Notes: generated from the letters alone by a model not told the origin. A stretch of 64,000 nucleotides of DNA from Sialis fuliginosa (GCA_961205875.1 OY540817.1:15473001-15537000), one strand, 5' to 3'. Counted from the stretch's first letter, positions 37,576 to 50,499 are shown. Program-made: numbers and translations.

Positions 37576-38619
37576 AACGCAGACGTCAACTGTGACACTA
37601 AATTTAAGAATTCATTGCAAGTCAGACCAATGTGTATCCCATTTTATGTTCTTTTTGATTATTTTTCGGGTTAATACTGTAAGCAGATGGTGTTCACTTT
37701 TTTTTAACTGTTTGTTTCAGAAATTGCCGATTTATAGTACAACTTCGATTACGTTTATAGCTTTATGGCAAAGTTTAATCTACATTTTATGTTGACTATT
37801 TTTAAATTGGTGTTACGAAAAATAAGGATACATACAATAAGGATTATAGTCCAATCTTACAAACAGAGCCCTGAATTGGCAATTTAAGTTTTTCGTAAAA
37901 AACATTTAAAATAATTTAATTTGGTCTGTTCTTATGTTCAGTCTTTAGACATACAAAATATAGATATTTAATAGATTTCTTGAGTTAGTTAATTAGTATA
38001 AGTGTTTTAAAACCATTACTACGCCAGTTCTAAAAAAAAATAACGGTTATGATAAATTTTATAAGTTAAAAAATTGTCATATTTAGTGAATTGTTCATTT
38101 ACAAATTGAGATTAAGTTTATAAAATTAACATTAATCATGGTTTGAAAACAACTGATTAATTAAACCTGGTTAACTTTTCTTTATGCAACCCAAGGTAAT
38201 TCTTAGAATAAAAAAGATTCATAACTAGCAGTCTAGTCCATTATACGAAACCGTTATCAAAAATTGATGGCGGTTATTTTTTTGAAATGTCACATTCAAT
38301 TTAGATAGGTACGTAAGGGTAGGAGCCTCTCGTATTGAGAATTAACTGCCGGTCAATTGTTATACAGTGCAAAATCTCTCTCCGGGGTACCGTTTTCGAA
38401 ATATAATATATAACCACATAAGGTACTGCCATCAGTATTGGATTATATCCCAGAGTTGGATTCTTGTTTAATTAAATAAACTAAATTACAAATATTTGTT
38501 GATCTTTTATTACTGCCATTAATAAATCATAATCTATAGACACTTAACTCTAAAACAGCTTAATTTAATGACAATCGGCTAATGGATATCAAAATGGTGG
38601 ACATTTAAACTAATTATTA
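37576..38619. other. AT-rich non-coding stretch
   Basis: No gene or repeat recognised. Confidence 0.5.
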
Positions 38620-38930
38620 ATGTAATTTAATAATTAATTATTATAATATTATACTAGCATCTGCTTTACATTTTTTCAAATTTTATGATTATTTATTTTA
38701 TAACTTTTGTGCCGTAGTACTTATCATTTTGTAATCCTTTATTGGAGAAAAAAATGAAAGGCTATAATTAAAAAAAAACGGACTTTGGTAATTAATTGAT
38801 TTAATAAAGAGTTAGTTGTTTTATTAGTAACATGAGTTCACAAAAAAGAAACCCATCAATCCCAAAAAACAGTATACCTTGTTCTTAAAGGGGCCAAGAC
38901 TGGTGCAAGTACCTTATGTATTATTAATTC
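38620..38930 (+). repeat. Unnamed dispersed repeat, copy 2
   Basis: Aligns with 27736-28100: GTAGTACTTAT, GGACTTTGGTAATTAATTGA, TTATTAGTAACATGAGTTCA, CATCAATCCCAAAAAACAGT and GGGGCCAAGACTGGTGCAAG all have counterparts there. Differences are scattered substitutions and small indels, consistent with old copies. Confidence 0.75.
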
Positions 38931-40550
38931 AATTTATAATATAATTATAATTGAATTTGGTTTGCAAGAGAGGTGATAGTTTCAAATGGACGTTTCTCTG
39001 ATAACGAATTATTACTGAAATATTTTTATAAACAATATAAATAAAACATCCGTTATTAATTAATTTTACAATTCCAAACAATTGATATTTATTTTAAGAT
39101 TCGCGAAGCACACTGGTAATAAAGTTATGTATTTCCTACGTCAATAAATCTGCTAAATAATACAAAAAGTAAGTGATAAAATCAAAAAATATTATATATG
39201 TTAGGTATATTAATATGGGAAAGCATAAAAGCTTTTTTAATGTAAAATTTTAATACAATTAAATATATATGTAATTTATGCACGACTTACAAATCTAAAT
39301 ATAAAAATATTTCCATTTATTCTAAATGTTTTTTTAATTTAATACAAAATGTATTTTTTAACATTTTTACATCCATAAAACAAACAAAAACGTTTAAATA
39401 TAAATTAGTTACACGAAACATTTCAATTATAAATCTTGTTTTTCTTTTTTCCGTAGAAAATAATTTTTCTTTGAAAATATAAAATTCATACCTGCCAAAT
39501 TCAACACATACATTGTCACCTTTGACATTTTCGTAAATAAATTACACGTCATTTTACATATATATATTCGTCTTTAATTTCAGAAGAAATTTTATAAAGA
39601 AAGATTTGAAAATTTGGCATAACTACAAATAATAATATGCTACAAAATATTCTCGAGGATTTTGGATGATTTGAAGTATTTTAAGAAAAACATCTTTGTT
39701 GTTTTGTATTTTGCCTTTTAATCAAGAAAACAAGTACAAAAAGAATAACAATGGAAATAAGTTTCAAATTTCAGAAAGAACATTTTTAGTATAAATGATA
39801 TTTTTTATGTCGCTACCGTTTTATATGTCAATTATTTTCATATATGCATTTTTTATTTTCTTAATTATGAGACCAAGAGACACAAAGTTAAATTTTCAAA
39901 AGAAACAAAAGGTAAAAAAGTAATACAAAATATTTGTTTGTATCTTGTTTTACAAAAATAGTACGTTTGATGTACATTATTGATATTATTAAATTATACA
40001 ATATATCTGGTATTTTATTAAAAAAATATTAAAATTTACTGGCTTATTTGCAAACACTTTCAAAGGGGTTTTAACTTTATTAATTTTTGAGGGAATTTAG
40101 AACAGTACCACTGTTCTTTAATTTGCTAAAATACAGTTGGTAACTCTGACCATACGATATAGTTTTCATATCACCACTGTTTATTTATTATGCTATTATT
40201 TCTACTGACTGCATAATATGCTAAAACATTAATAAAGTTATAAAACTATTGTATAAATTAAACACCCATTTTAAAGTATTTGCAAGCTTGTTAATCCCAT
40301 TATATTCTTTATAATATTTTCAGAATTTGTAAAAATTCAAACACTACACTCTTATTTCATAAAATATAGTATAGCAGCTTCCGGCTGAACTTCCCAACAA
40401 GATTTTACTTTTACGTGTAGAAGGGGTAATTTAATTAGTTAGTATTATAGGACCTTAAAATTTTTAACATTTGTTTATCATCTTGTATATGTTTTAAAAT
40501 ATTTATTTAAATTTAAACCAGTGTCTTGAGACTTTTAGGTCACCAATATA
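38931..40550. other. AT-rich non-coding stretch
   Basis: No gene or structured element recognised. Confidence 0.5.
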
Positions 40551-41234
40551 CAGGGTGTCTAAATACCAGGGGACAGTATGGGGATCTCGGAAACTGTAAG
40601 AGATAGAGATTCGGTTAAATGAGAGAAAAGTTACCTTTAAGAGGGGACAGTTCAATTTTCAAAAATTTCATACTAGATATTAGCCAAAAACCATTTTAGT
40701 CAGAATTTTTCCATCGTGAATATTTCTTAAGCGACTTGAAATTTAAAAAAATGTTTCAAATAAATGCTGTAGGGTTTATTATTGTCTATTTAGAAATATT
40801 TTTTAATTTTCAGAAATCTCGTAGTTTTTGTGATATGAGACTAACTTATGTTTTCTTAAATAGAAGCAATATAAAATTTTGTAATAAAATCTTCTGTTCA
40901 AAAATTACAAAATTTCATATTGCTTCTATTTAAGAAAACATATCTCATATCTCAAAAACTACGAGATTTCTGAAAATTAAAAAATATTTTTAAATAGACA
41001 ATACTAAACCCTACAGCATTTATTTGAAACATTTTTTTAAAGTTCAAGTCGCTTAAGAAATATTCACGATGGAAAAATTCTGACTAAAAAGGTTTTTGGC
41101 TAATATCTAGTAGGCTATGAAATTATTTGTGAAATGTAAATACACCATTGAATTGTCCCCTCTTAAAGGTAACTTTTCTCTCTTTTAATAGTTTCAGAGA
41201 TCCCCATACTGTCCCCTGGTATTTAGACAACCTG
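40551..41234. mobile_element. Foldback MITE, 684 bp, TA target site
   Basis: The left end, CAGGGTGTCTAAATACCAGG, is mirrored by CCTGGTATTTAGACAACCTG at the right end, with TA duplicated outside (40549-40550 and 41235-41236). The arms match almost to the centre: GGACAGTATGGGGATCTC, AAAAGTTACCTTTAAGAGGG, TTTTTCCATCGTGAATATTT and ATGCTGTAGGGTTTA all have inverted partners. The central hairpin is TTAAATAGAAGCAATAT..ATATTGCTTCTATTTAA. The 65- and 103-codon frames in or over it are palindrome artefacts. Confidence 0.85.
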
Positions 41235-41752
41235 TATTGTTGTACGGTCCAAAATCTTTTTTTCATCCACTCAAATCTAAGCAAGTTTTGGAAGAAATAT
41301 ACGAGATATAAATGAAAAATAAAAAATATTTTAAAAATAGCGATATAAGATACAGAACGCAATCTCGAAGGACATTGGCAAATACTTATAACATAAGGAA
41401 AAATAAAATTATCGTTCTTCAAGATAAAAAACAAAGAGAGAAACTGCGTGTGTCTTGTTTTAGAATTCCTACGCTTTACCGTTTATTTGATGGCAAAGCG
41501 TTTGAGTTCTGGAACGAGATGCATGCTAAGCAAAAAGGACAGAAGATATTACATAATACATTAGAACATTTAAATATATACGGTATTTTACTTTTAATTA
41601 TTTATTTTAGGAGCTCGTTACTTACCGAGACGCATTTTTTAACTCACTCGTTTTTATTTCTTGTCTTTTCTCGCCCGAGATTAAAAAATATGACATATGA
41701 CACATTTATTGTTTAGTATGTCCGTTTTAAATGATATTTTGTATTAATTTAT
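41235..41752. other. AT-rich stretch with an uncharacterised open frame
   Basis: A 134-codon plus-strand frame (41312-41716) reads through here. It is Lys/Arg-rich at the start and hydrophobic at the end, and shows no domain I recognise. It starts just beyond a TA-flanked MITE. I consider it probably non-coding, but it is one of the two longest frames in the window. Confidence 0.3.
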
Positions 41753-41950
41753 TTTTAACCGACTTTAGGAGGAAGGTTCTCTATTCGTATATACATTTTT
41801 TTTATGTATGTTCGGGCTTAACTCCGACAAACATGCACTGATTTAGACGATTTTTTTTTGTTTGAAAGAGTATACCGATTTAACTCACATATATCTAACC
41901 ACGGCCTTCAAAAAAGAAGGGAGTTTTGAATTTCTCTGTATATATTTTTA
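41753..41950 (+). mobile_element. Arthropod interspersed repeat, CCGACTT family
   Basis: TTTTTAACCGACTTTAGGAGG, AAGGTTCTCTATTCGTATAT, TTTTTTTATGTATGTTC and GATTTAGACGATTTTTTTTTG follow the order of the common insect repeat AACCGACTTCAAAAAAGGAGGAGGTT..TTTTTATGTATGT. A related AAAAAAGAAGGGAG word occurs at 41912. Non-coding; its class is not certain. Confidence 0.5.
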
Positions 41951-42009
41951 TCGTTACATTGCATTTAATTTTTATATCTCTATAAACGTGATTATTAAAC
42001 TATAAAAAA

Positions 42010-42135
42010 ATACAATTATAATTTTTTATTTTTAAAAAGTCCGCAAACATAGTTTGTTTTTTTAAATTATAGTCTTTTATGTTTTTTCTCTAGTAATGGA
42101 TAAAGTAAAACCAGTACGAGTACCTTACTAGCCTA
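42010..42135 (-). repeat. Unnamed dispersed repeat, copy 3 (partial)
   Basis: The reverse complement contains GTACTGGTTTTACTTTATCC, ATTACTAGAGAAAAAACATA, AAACAAACTATGTTTGCGGACTTT. These match copy 1 at about 27850-27950 (ACTGGTTTTAGTCTATCC, ATTACTAGAGAAAAAACATA, AACAAACTATATTTGCTGAC). It is truncated on both sides. Confidence 0.7.
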
Positions 42136-42612
42136 TATTTATAATGTGGGACCAGGTGAGCCTTTGATTAACCAAAAAATTACTTTATAATGCAAAATTA
42201 TTTGCATCATTGCTCTGGATAACTAAAAGCATTAATTATTATTTGAAATTTGCAATAGCTTAAAATAAAACCCAGCACTTGCAACACACACAACTCACCC
42301 TCCCCACACACATACATAAATATTTGTTTGTCATTGCTCACGTAGGTATGTAGTAGGTACTAGGTCGACTTGACAAAGCGGGCTAACAAAAGCACACAAA
42401 AGCGATACTCTCTTATCTAGACAGCAGCGACTGCGGCATTTTTTACGTGCCGATAACGCGCGAGTTACACCGTTAGCTCGTTATACAGGATGGATCAAAT
42501 TTTAATGGATATATAAAGAAGGCTTCTAACGTTCATGTAAAAAGATCATATTCAGAACAAACGCAAATATATTATTATCTATTAGAGATGTGATTTTTTC
42601 CGTTTATCTCTA
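42136..42612. other. Non-coding spacer with a GC-richer patch
   Basis: 42410-42480 contains CAGCAGCGACTGCGGC and CGATAACGCGCGAG without coding signal. TATACAGGATGGATCAAA at 42484 resembles a MITE terminus with no confirmed partner. Confidence 0.4.
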
Positions 42613-42614
42613 TA

Positions 42615-43008
42615 CAGTGTAAACCAAATTGATTAAGATATAGGAAATTTAACATGGGCGCAATTAGAAGTGTTGTAGTAACCTTTGGTCAAATTTAACG
42701 TGTATTATAAAATGCCGCCACAAAATTTAGTAAAATAGTAATTAGTATTTTGTTTTCTTTATATCTGCCAAAAAATATTATTATAATTTTATCTAGGATG
42801 CTTACTTTAATTCCATTAATGTATTTTATTCTTTATTATAGTTGAAAACAAAATACTATTGATTAATTTAAAATTTATCAGTTAGTTTCGAGGCGGCATT
42901 TCAAAATGCACCAATTACACATCGTTAAATTTAACCAAAGTTTACTACAACATTTCTAATTGTCCCCATGTTAAATTTCCTATGTCTTAATCAACTTGGA
43001 ATACACTG
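42615..43008. mobile_element. Foldback MITE, 394 bp, TA target site
   Basis: Left CAGTGTAAACCAAATTGATTAAG pairs with right CTTAATCAACTTGGAATACACTG, with TA at 42613-42614 and 43009-43010. Arm blocks AAATTTAACATGGG, AATTAGAA.TGTTGTAGTAA, AATTTAACG and AAATGCCGCC are mirrored on the other side. No transposase frame. Confidence 0.85.
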
Positions 43009-43017
43009 TATATAAAA

Positions 43018-43320
43018 ATTAATGTTCGCTTATAGACTCGGGAATTACTGAACCGATTTTAATACGGTTTTTCACCAAAGGATAATTTTTCTAAAACTAC
43101 ACGTGAATGTATGTGTTTTATAATTTTTATGGTATTTAAAAGGGTTGAAGTGTCGAATAATCAGTGTTTAAAACGTCTCTGTATAGAATTTTTGCGTAGA
43201 ATTTCAATAAATAGAGCACTTCCGGCAAGTTCCCTCATTTACAGTGTTTTAAAAACTATATTTTTAATATCCAAGTACTCAAAAACCATACGTCCGATAC
43301 TATTTTTTTAAATTAGTAAA
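43018..43320 (+). repeat. TE fragment, ACTCGGGAATTA family, copy 2
   Basis: Begins with TATAGACTCGGGAATTACTG and ACCGATTTTAATACGG, matching the reverse complement of 23060-23100. The following 66-codon frame at 43111 is not conserved in the other copy and is not called as a gene. Confidence 0.5.
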
Positions 43321-44773
43321 ATATATGAGCTATCCATAAATAACATATTAAAATTTTAGACTTTTATCAAAGTATTGCTTTAATAAACGAATAAGCTTAA
43401 CTTCAGAAAAAAAATCTATTTTTTTTTACATATTCATAAACATCAAACTTTTAACTTTGGATAACTTTAAGATCGCCCATTCAGGTTTTTTGTTCAAAAA
43501 TGATGTCAACTTGGATATTAACATCTTCTGTAAAATTTTCTGATCTGAACTTATTTCTTTTCTCCAAAATTTGGCGGTGCATTTTCCACTCAACCTGTAT
43601 ATACCTACACCACGCGTTCATTTATTTCAGGTTTTTTTAAATTCAATTTCACCGCGCACTGGCCGTCTGAATAAATCTCCCCCATTTTACACCGTACGCC
43701 AATGAATCGTAAATTACGTTTTTGGTCACTGTGACACTTACAGGCATTATGGTACACTATGACTGCCTATGTTCTTCCGAATGTTTTATGTATGTTTTGG
43801 TTAAAAAATACATTAATTATGTACACGTATCTGAAAGTATTCGGAATTCGAATTTAATCAGGTATTTTATTATTTTAGAATGGGCTTAAAAACCCCTAAA
43901 TGATTTATGTATAGTCCAAAACAAACAATTTTAGCTAACTTTATGAGTGAAAGTGTATACAGATATGTGAAATTGTATTTTAGACTCAAAATATTTAATT
44001 AAATAAAAATGAATATTACTTTCTTAATGTTTATTGTGCAGTCAGTTTGATATTTACATAACAAATTTTTGATGTACTTATTTATTGTGATTTTTGTGAC
44101 TTTCTATATTTTAACCTAACCAAAACTAACCAACCTCCTTTCGCGGCAATGGATTGCCCTTACCAAAGATAGTAAGGGGAACTTACATACTCCGGCCCCC
44201 CTTCAAAACAATTAAATATTCACCTTGTGCATAATTACTTAAATTTCCCTTTACCTATATATATTTTCGAGTTTTTTTTTAAATATTGGTTTTATTAATT
44301 TTTATTTAATTTAAAACAATACGAGTTAAAATTTAGTGCCAAGTACAAAAATGTAGTGCAAAGTGCATACTATCAAATTTTAGTACAATTATATAAATAT
44401 AACCGTTAGAAAACTTATTATATATTCACTAAAAATTCTATTTTGTTCATTTTAAACTATAAATACATATATTATATTTCAGTATTTAGCGTTCATTAGT
44501 ATCCCTATAATCCAAATTACAACAATATCAAACAACTATTGTCTAAATTAATAATTATCCATACATACATATATATACACACTCACGCCCACGCATAAAC
44601 ACATGTACATACGTCATTTGTACCACGTATCACCGTTGTTATGTTGTAGTACCCAACGTCATTTGATATTATCATTATTAATTTTGCTACGACAATTTAC
44701 TATTCAAAAGCGTGTACATATATTTCACAAACGGTGCGGCGGTTAATAATACATTGGCAGAACTGGGTAACGA
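43321..44773. other. AT-rich non-coding stretch
   Basis: No supported gene. CCACTCAACCTGTATATACC near 43590 could be the right terminus of a TA-inserting MITE, with an uncertain partner at 42484. A TACATA-rich microsatellite-like patch lies near 44560-44620. Confidence 0.4.
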
Positions 44774-44781
44774 GAGTAAGT

Positions 44782-46385
44782 CATAGGCGTCAATATAAGA
44801 AAATGTGGAGGAGAAGTGTTCCAAGTGAAAGTAGGGGTACTTATTATAAATAATAATGTTTATAAGAATTTAATTCTACTTTTTTGTACAACTGTGTTTC
44901 CGGTATATTGTGTATACTACCGTATTTTAAATTATTTTAATAATTTGTTGCAGCCATTTGGTTTCGAATTTTAAGGGCTGGTAAAAATTGCAATATTCGA
45001 CTTTAGGGATACGAAACGGTTAATGATTAATTTAATTATTTATTATTTTAAAATTCTACACAAATAATTGAAATGAAATATATATAGCTTTTTTAACGTA
45101 AAATGTTTAATCAAAAAGACAAAACATCAACTCAATGTTTTTTTTACAAAACAGCAATAAAATTAACCTCAACATTTCTAAACACGAATTGTTTTAAAAA
45201 CACCATAATACTGTTTTATCTTTTTGATGTAAACACAGTACTATAATTACATACATATAACTAATTAATTTTTATCAGTCTCGGAAAGTTAGAACACTAA
45301 TAAATATGACATATTTTAAATAAAATACTAAAAATACCAGTCCAATTAATAAAGGTTTTCGTTAAACAATTATTATTTTTATTCATTTCTATTTAAATCT
45401 GTGAGTACCTAATTAATAATTCAATGTTTTATATTACTGTAAAAATCTGACATCTACATAAAAAAATCTTTCATCATTTCATAAATGAACGGGTTTAATA
45501 CTATTATTGATTACAAATATGTTTTTAATTCATTTCAAACACAATAATGATGATTTGAAAATTAAATTATTGCTAAACCGAAACTATATTAATTTGCAAT
45601 AAACATCGATCTAATGAATTAACCTAATTTCTCCATAGTTACCATTGTTTGTTATGTTCATACCTACTTAACTAACAGAACTATAACTACAAAATTATTC
45701 ATCATAATGATTTGATACATAATACCAGACTCTATAAAATAATTGATGAACTGCGGCAATATTCTTCGAACGGCGCGAAATTCAATTCACGGCGGGGAAT
45801 TTTTCATTTGAATAGAAAATATAGTTTACACCATTTTTGCTGCATATTTTTTTATAAAATAAAATATTTTAATAAAATGACTCGATCGTCAACTAAACAA
45901 GTTTTTTTAAATGGTTCAAAATATAATATAAATGTGCATAATATTCTATCATAGTTTTAGCAATATATAATATATAATTCACTCATACGTGTTATTAGAA
46001 AAAAAAACCTTTACAAATACCAGATAGCCAAAATAAATTATATATTGATAAAAATAAATAAATAAAGAAAAAAAACTAGACGATAGTATCCCTTTTATTT
46101 ATAATAATCCACAAAATGGTCATTTACTCCAACATAGATTTTATATTAAGTATTACATACATACGCAAAATTTACAATATTTTTTTTAATTTATTCAAAT
46201 ACCCTATGTTCATTTCATCGAAGTTTTTCTGTACTACCAAAAAAAAACGCAACTTTCAGCAAAAAATCACCAACTCGTAAAAAAATTCCGATATAGCTTT
46301 AAAACAGTATGATAAATATTGAGAGCCTCGGGCAGGATCAGAGTGCACCTCCTCCCCTCCAACAACCTGTATTACCACGCCACTG
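44782..46385. mobile_element. Possible decayed hAT element, ~1.6 kb
   Basis: The right end, TATTACCACGCCACTG, is a typical inverted hAT terminus. The left end, CATAGGCGTCAATATAAG, resembles its reverse complement CAGTGGCGTGGTAATACA, and both continue into a TGTNGGAGGNGAAG-like block. The 8 bp outside are GAGTAAGT on the left and GTGTACAT on the right, agreeing at 5 of 8. Identification is tentative. Inside there is only AT-rich sequence with no transposase. Confidence 0.35.
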
Positions 46386-47174
46386 GTGTACATGTGTGTG
46401 TATGTGTTTGCTTGCTAGACCGCGAAACGCTCATAATTGAGTTGTTGGTAGAACAGAAACAAACACAGCGTGTTCCGTAACGTTCGAATATACGTTTTAA
46501 TATGTACGCGTATTGATTGATGGTTTGCAGTTCGAGTATCAATCAGTGTCACTCAAAATGTTGCACGATCCGTGTTGCAAACATGACGGCTGATTGTGAG
46601 AAAATGTATCCGATTTATTGAAAAATAAAGAATTTTTTCTATTCGTATTTGATAGATGAAGTTAGTAATGTTCTAGTTATTTTTTATTAAAAATAAATTT
46701 AAATTAATTAAATTCACTTAAAGAAACGCATAATATCTACCCCTTTGTAATACAAACTAAAAAGAAAATTCGAAAAATGTTTTTTGTAAATTATCGACAT
46801 TGAAATATACAACCTTAAAAGTTTAAATTTCTTGAAAGTCTTACACTAATTTAAATAAAGTATATATTATACATATGCACATATTTTATAATAGCAAAGA
46901 TTAAATTTAAACATTTAAATAGCACAGAGAATCAAAGATAAAATCCGACATATATATCTTCATGACATCATTACCATCATGCAAAAACATTTAAAGCCCC
47001 GAAAATACCTATATATCGATCACAGTGATCCAAGGCAAACAGCGCTTGCTGTGATAATTCCTGATAATCCACATTCATTAAAGCGAACAATACACGCGGT
47101 CCTTCTATTATACAATAGTTTCCTGCTTCGCGAAACAATCGTACATGCAAACATCTCGTACAATACATTGCTAG
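46386..47174. other. Non-coding stretch with a GC-richer segment
   Basis: 46420-46610 is less AT-rich and contains TACGCGTATTGATTGATGG and GCAGTTCGAGTATCAATC, reminiscent of homeodomain-type ATTGATTG/ATCAATC sites. After GTTTGCAG, one plus-strand frame stays open for about 20 codons, but there is no donor. It is a regulatory element candidate at best. Confidence 0.3.
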
Positions 47175-47175
47175 C

Positions 47176-47197
47176 GTGTGTGTGTGTGTGTGTGTGT
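47176..47197 (+). repeat. (GT)11 microsatellite
   Basis: An uninterrupted GT dinucleotide run. It encodes the Cys-Val and Thr-His repeats seen in overlapping frames on both strands, which are therefore not real proteins. Confidence 0.9.
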
Positions 47198-47493
47198 ATG
47201 GACCACGGGGAGTGCTCAGAATCATTCTGTTTAGATCTAGGTCAGTTTCATGTTGTTTTTAAAGATTTTTTGTTTTGTTCATTTTGTTTTAAGTTTTGTT
47301 ATTCATTTAATAACGGTCCAATAACAACCACACTGAGATATAACTGGCAATGAGAAGAACTAATCTGACAGTTATCATGAAGCTGGATGACAAACAAGTT
47401 GAATATTGCGTCAACCAGGAGTTAAGGGTAAAATATCCTAAACGCCAAGAGTAAAACATAAAACCAGGGCTAACTTTATAATAAATTGCTTAC

Positions 47494-47529
47494 AGTGATG
47501 CCGGAACCAGGTGGGGGGGGGGGGGGGGG
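47494..47529 (+). repeat. Run of 17 G after a hAT-like start word
   Basis: CAGTGATGCCGGAACCAGGT leads directly into 17 G (47513-47529). CAGTG.(T/C)G.CGGA.CCAGG is the usual beginning of many hAT MITEs, so this may be an element terminus with an expanded G tract. No right partner was found. The G-run length is unsafe. Confidence 0.4.
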
Positions 47530-50291
47530 TGATTATTATCGAGATTATTGCGATCGTTATATAGCACTGATTTATTCTATTATAATCTTCATGATCAATA
47601 TATCAATATCTTATTTACTAGACGATATTTAGAATTCTACCCCTCGTCTAATTGACGTTCGTAAGCTGAAAACTTGCATTACTTTTTCTATAAACTTATA
47701 CAAAGATAAACTGACAGAACCAAAGATCTTACATAAATCTTCTTCTTAATACCATACAAAAAACTGCATTCTCTATTTTTATACATGCATAAAACAAGAC
47801 CAACAAAATTTTCACCAACATATTTATACGATAAAACATATAAACTGTTGCAGCATCATGCCCGAAGCTAAATGCATTATTTGATCAGTATCTGTGCATA
47901 ACTGGCGTATCCCATCCGGCCGTAAACTCTCGAAGATGCCGTAAGTTTGACGTACTATCTTACAGTGTAATCTTATTACCTCGAAACAAAGGAGACATGC
48001 ATATTCTTAACTAGCTAAGCATTCCTCTCTGTACTTATAAAATAGTTAGTGTACATAGTTTATTTGTTTATCTATGTTGTAAAATGAACACTGGATACAT
48101 GGTTATTGCATTCAGCAGACATCGTCTTGGTGTAATTTTTGATTTAATGTAGATAAGTTACTTTATTTTTATCAAATTGAGGAATTGAGCTAAAAAAAAC
48201 TATGTAAGACGAGCTATTTTCTTATAAAATTATATCATCTTATGAATGTTATAGTATTTATATAGAATATAATTTCATCCTTATCTAATATTTTGGCACA
48301 AAAGCTATTTGACATTGATAACTTATTAAAATTTGTACATATAGGGAAGAAATTCCATACATACTATAGAATGGTAAATTAAGAAACCGTAAATTACGTT
48401 TGATTATTATGAATAATTAATTCCATCATGACACCTCTCTAACAGCGGAAATAATGTACATACATATATATATATTTAGATTTCGTGCTGTGCAAATTTT
48501 GAATCACTGTATTATAAATTGCTCCCAAGTTCGCGATTACAATTAACATTATTTTGTCTATGAATTTTATCGGTTTAGGTATTTTTTATAGTAACGGCAT
48601 CTCTTAACATAATAAGTATTTTATTATAAAATTTTTATAAACCTCTCTTATAATCATAGAATACAAAAAAAGTAGTTAGATTAAAACCAAGCGCGCGTGT
48701 AGGCTTCCCGCACTCGAGCGTAACAACAGTGGTTACAAGGGGGAGACAAGGTGCTTCATGTGAAAGGTCCCAAGCTTTCAAGAGGTTACTTTAAGGACCG
48801 GGTGCCACTTAGCAGTATGTACTTGAAAAATACAAGTGTATATTATTTTGTTGTAATTTTTTTAAATAAAAGTTTACTTTATAAAATATATTTTTTACAT
48901 TTTTCTAGTATGTGTTGTTTGGAGCTATCTAGGATTTTCTTGGAATTTCTTACAATTTTTTTAAGTTCTTATTTGCAAATAATAAAAATTTTACTGAAAA
49001 ACTCAAAAAATAACTAAATTTAGGATAAGAAGTCTACTTTTCGACGTTGACTAAAAAACTCTGTCCAGAATTCAATTACTATAGACTTAGTTTTATTATT
49101 TTTGTGCCTCTGGTCTCAAAACAAAGATCAAATCTGTTTTTAACAGTTTTTGTGATCATAAAACAGTGTTTTATTATGAATTGAACTTATCAAGCACCTA
49201 AATTGAAACTAAAGGGGTATCAAATAATTAATTACACTCAAATAACTTGAATTGTGAGTTACGGGTTCTGATTGGTTAGATCAAATAAAAATCAAAATAG
49301 CTATCAAACAAATTGAGATGAACCATGGCTAACTATTATAAGCCATATAATAATTATTCGTGCTATTCACTTTAATTTCTGAATAAATATTTGTAATTAG
49401 GTAATTGAAAATTTATCTACGCTAAATATTTTTCGAATTACGTTAATTCAATGAATATATGGTATATAGGTACGTCAAATTAATTGATAACTTTTTATGA
49501 GGTTAATTAATTAATCATATTATTATAATACCAAACGCATCACATAACTCTTCATTTTATTTTCTATCCTCACGAAAAGTTATTTCCACCGATAGCGCAG
49601 TTTCTTAATAAATGGCATTTACTTAAAGTTTTTGTTTCTATCGTCTGAATATTGAAATTTAATTTAAATTACGTTATTAGTATCGTACCATATTGAACGA
49701 TATACTTTTAAAATAAAATAAAAAAACAACATGCTTTGAAAGCCATAACTCTGAAAATGTCAGAAATTTTTGATAGATGTGAATAGCTACTTCACAGTCT
49801 AAGCTCATTACAAATGCCTATATATAGATACGAGTATGCTAGACTGTGCTTTTTATTTGTGGTAAAATACATTTAGACATAATATGATTTACTCTATATA
49901 TCCAATAAACATGTTTTCTTTTTTCAACTTTGATGTTTTTTATTGGCTCCAAGTTTGAGCACGTATGAGAGACTGCATGTAAATATTATTCTTATTTTAT
50001 TGTATTTTTTCATATAAATTTGTTTTTATAAGAAAAGTTATGAAAAATATGTTTACGATATATTTAATTGGTGTAAACTTTATGTTTACATATTATAATT
50101 TATTTCAATTACATAAATATCAAATATATATTCGATATTTATTTATAATTTCAAATATAAGATATAAAAAAAAGATATTAAGTTAAACAATAATAAACAT
50201 AAAATACATATATTGGTATAATAAATAGAAATTTATAATTTCTACTTATGTAAAAAAACATGCTAAATTTAAAATATCAATATATTTATCT
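47530..50291. other. AT-rich non-coding stretch
   Basis: No supported gene. 48685-48820 is GC-richer (GCGCGCGTGTAGGCTTCCCG, GGACCGGGTGCCAC) and open for part of a plus-strand frame, without splice context. The rest is AT-rich. Confidence 0.45.
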
Positions 50292-50295
50292 AAAT

Positions 50296-50317
50296 CAGGG
50301 TTGGCCAACCTGCGGCC
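50296..50317 (+). repeat. hAT-like terminus, orphan
   Basis: CAGGGTTGGCCAACCTGCGG closely resembles CAGGGGTCGGCAACCTGCGG, a common hAT start. Only the left end is seen; the downstream sequence runs into hAT copy 2 at 50500. Confidence 0.4.
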
Positions 50318-50491
50318 ACATACGAGCAAATTATGTTTTAGTATCGGGTATTTCAAAATTTATAATTCATATCCCACTCGAGAGCAAATTTTATATAATA
50401 CCGGGACACAAGTCAATAAATGAATCCAATGCTTATCATGTAGTTATTGCGTAAATAAGAAATAAAATAAAAAATGCCTATAGTATTTATC

Positions 50492-50499
50492 AATTTGAA
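50492..50499. repeat. Target-site duplication AATTTGAA, left
   Basis: Identical to 51545-51552 immediately outside the right end of hAT copy 2. Confidence 0.9.

Noticed and set aside
41312..41716. 134-codon open frame as a gene
   Set aside because: No recognisable domain, composition typical of AT-rich noise, next to a MITE.
45105..45230. Inverted ATCAAAAAGACAAAAC/GTTTTATCTTTTTGAT pair as a MITE
   Set aside because: Only a short stem of about 16-18 bp in AT-rich sequence, with no target duplication visible.
46977..47353. Overlapping 82- and 124-codon frames
   Set aside because: Both pass through the (GT)11 microsatellite, which produces Thr-His and Cys-Val repeats. No other support.
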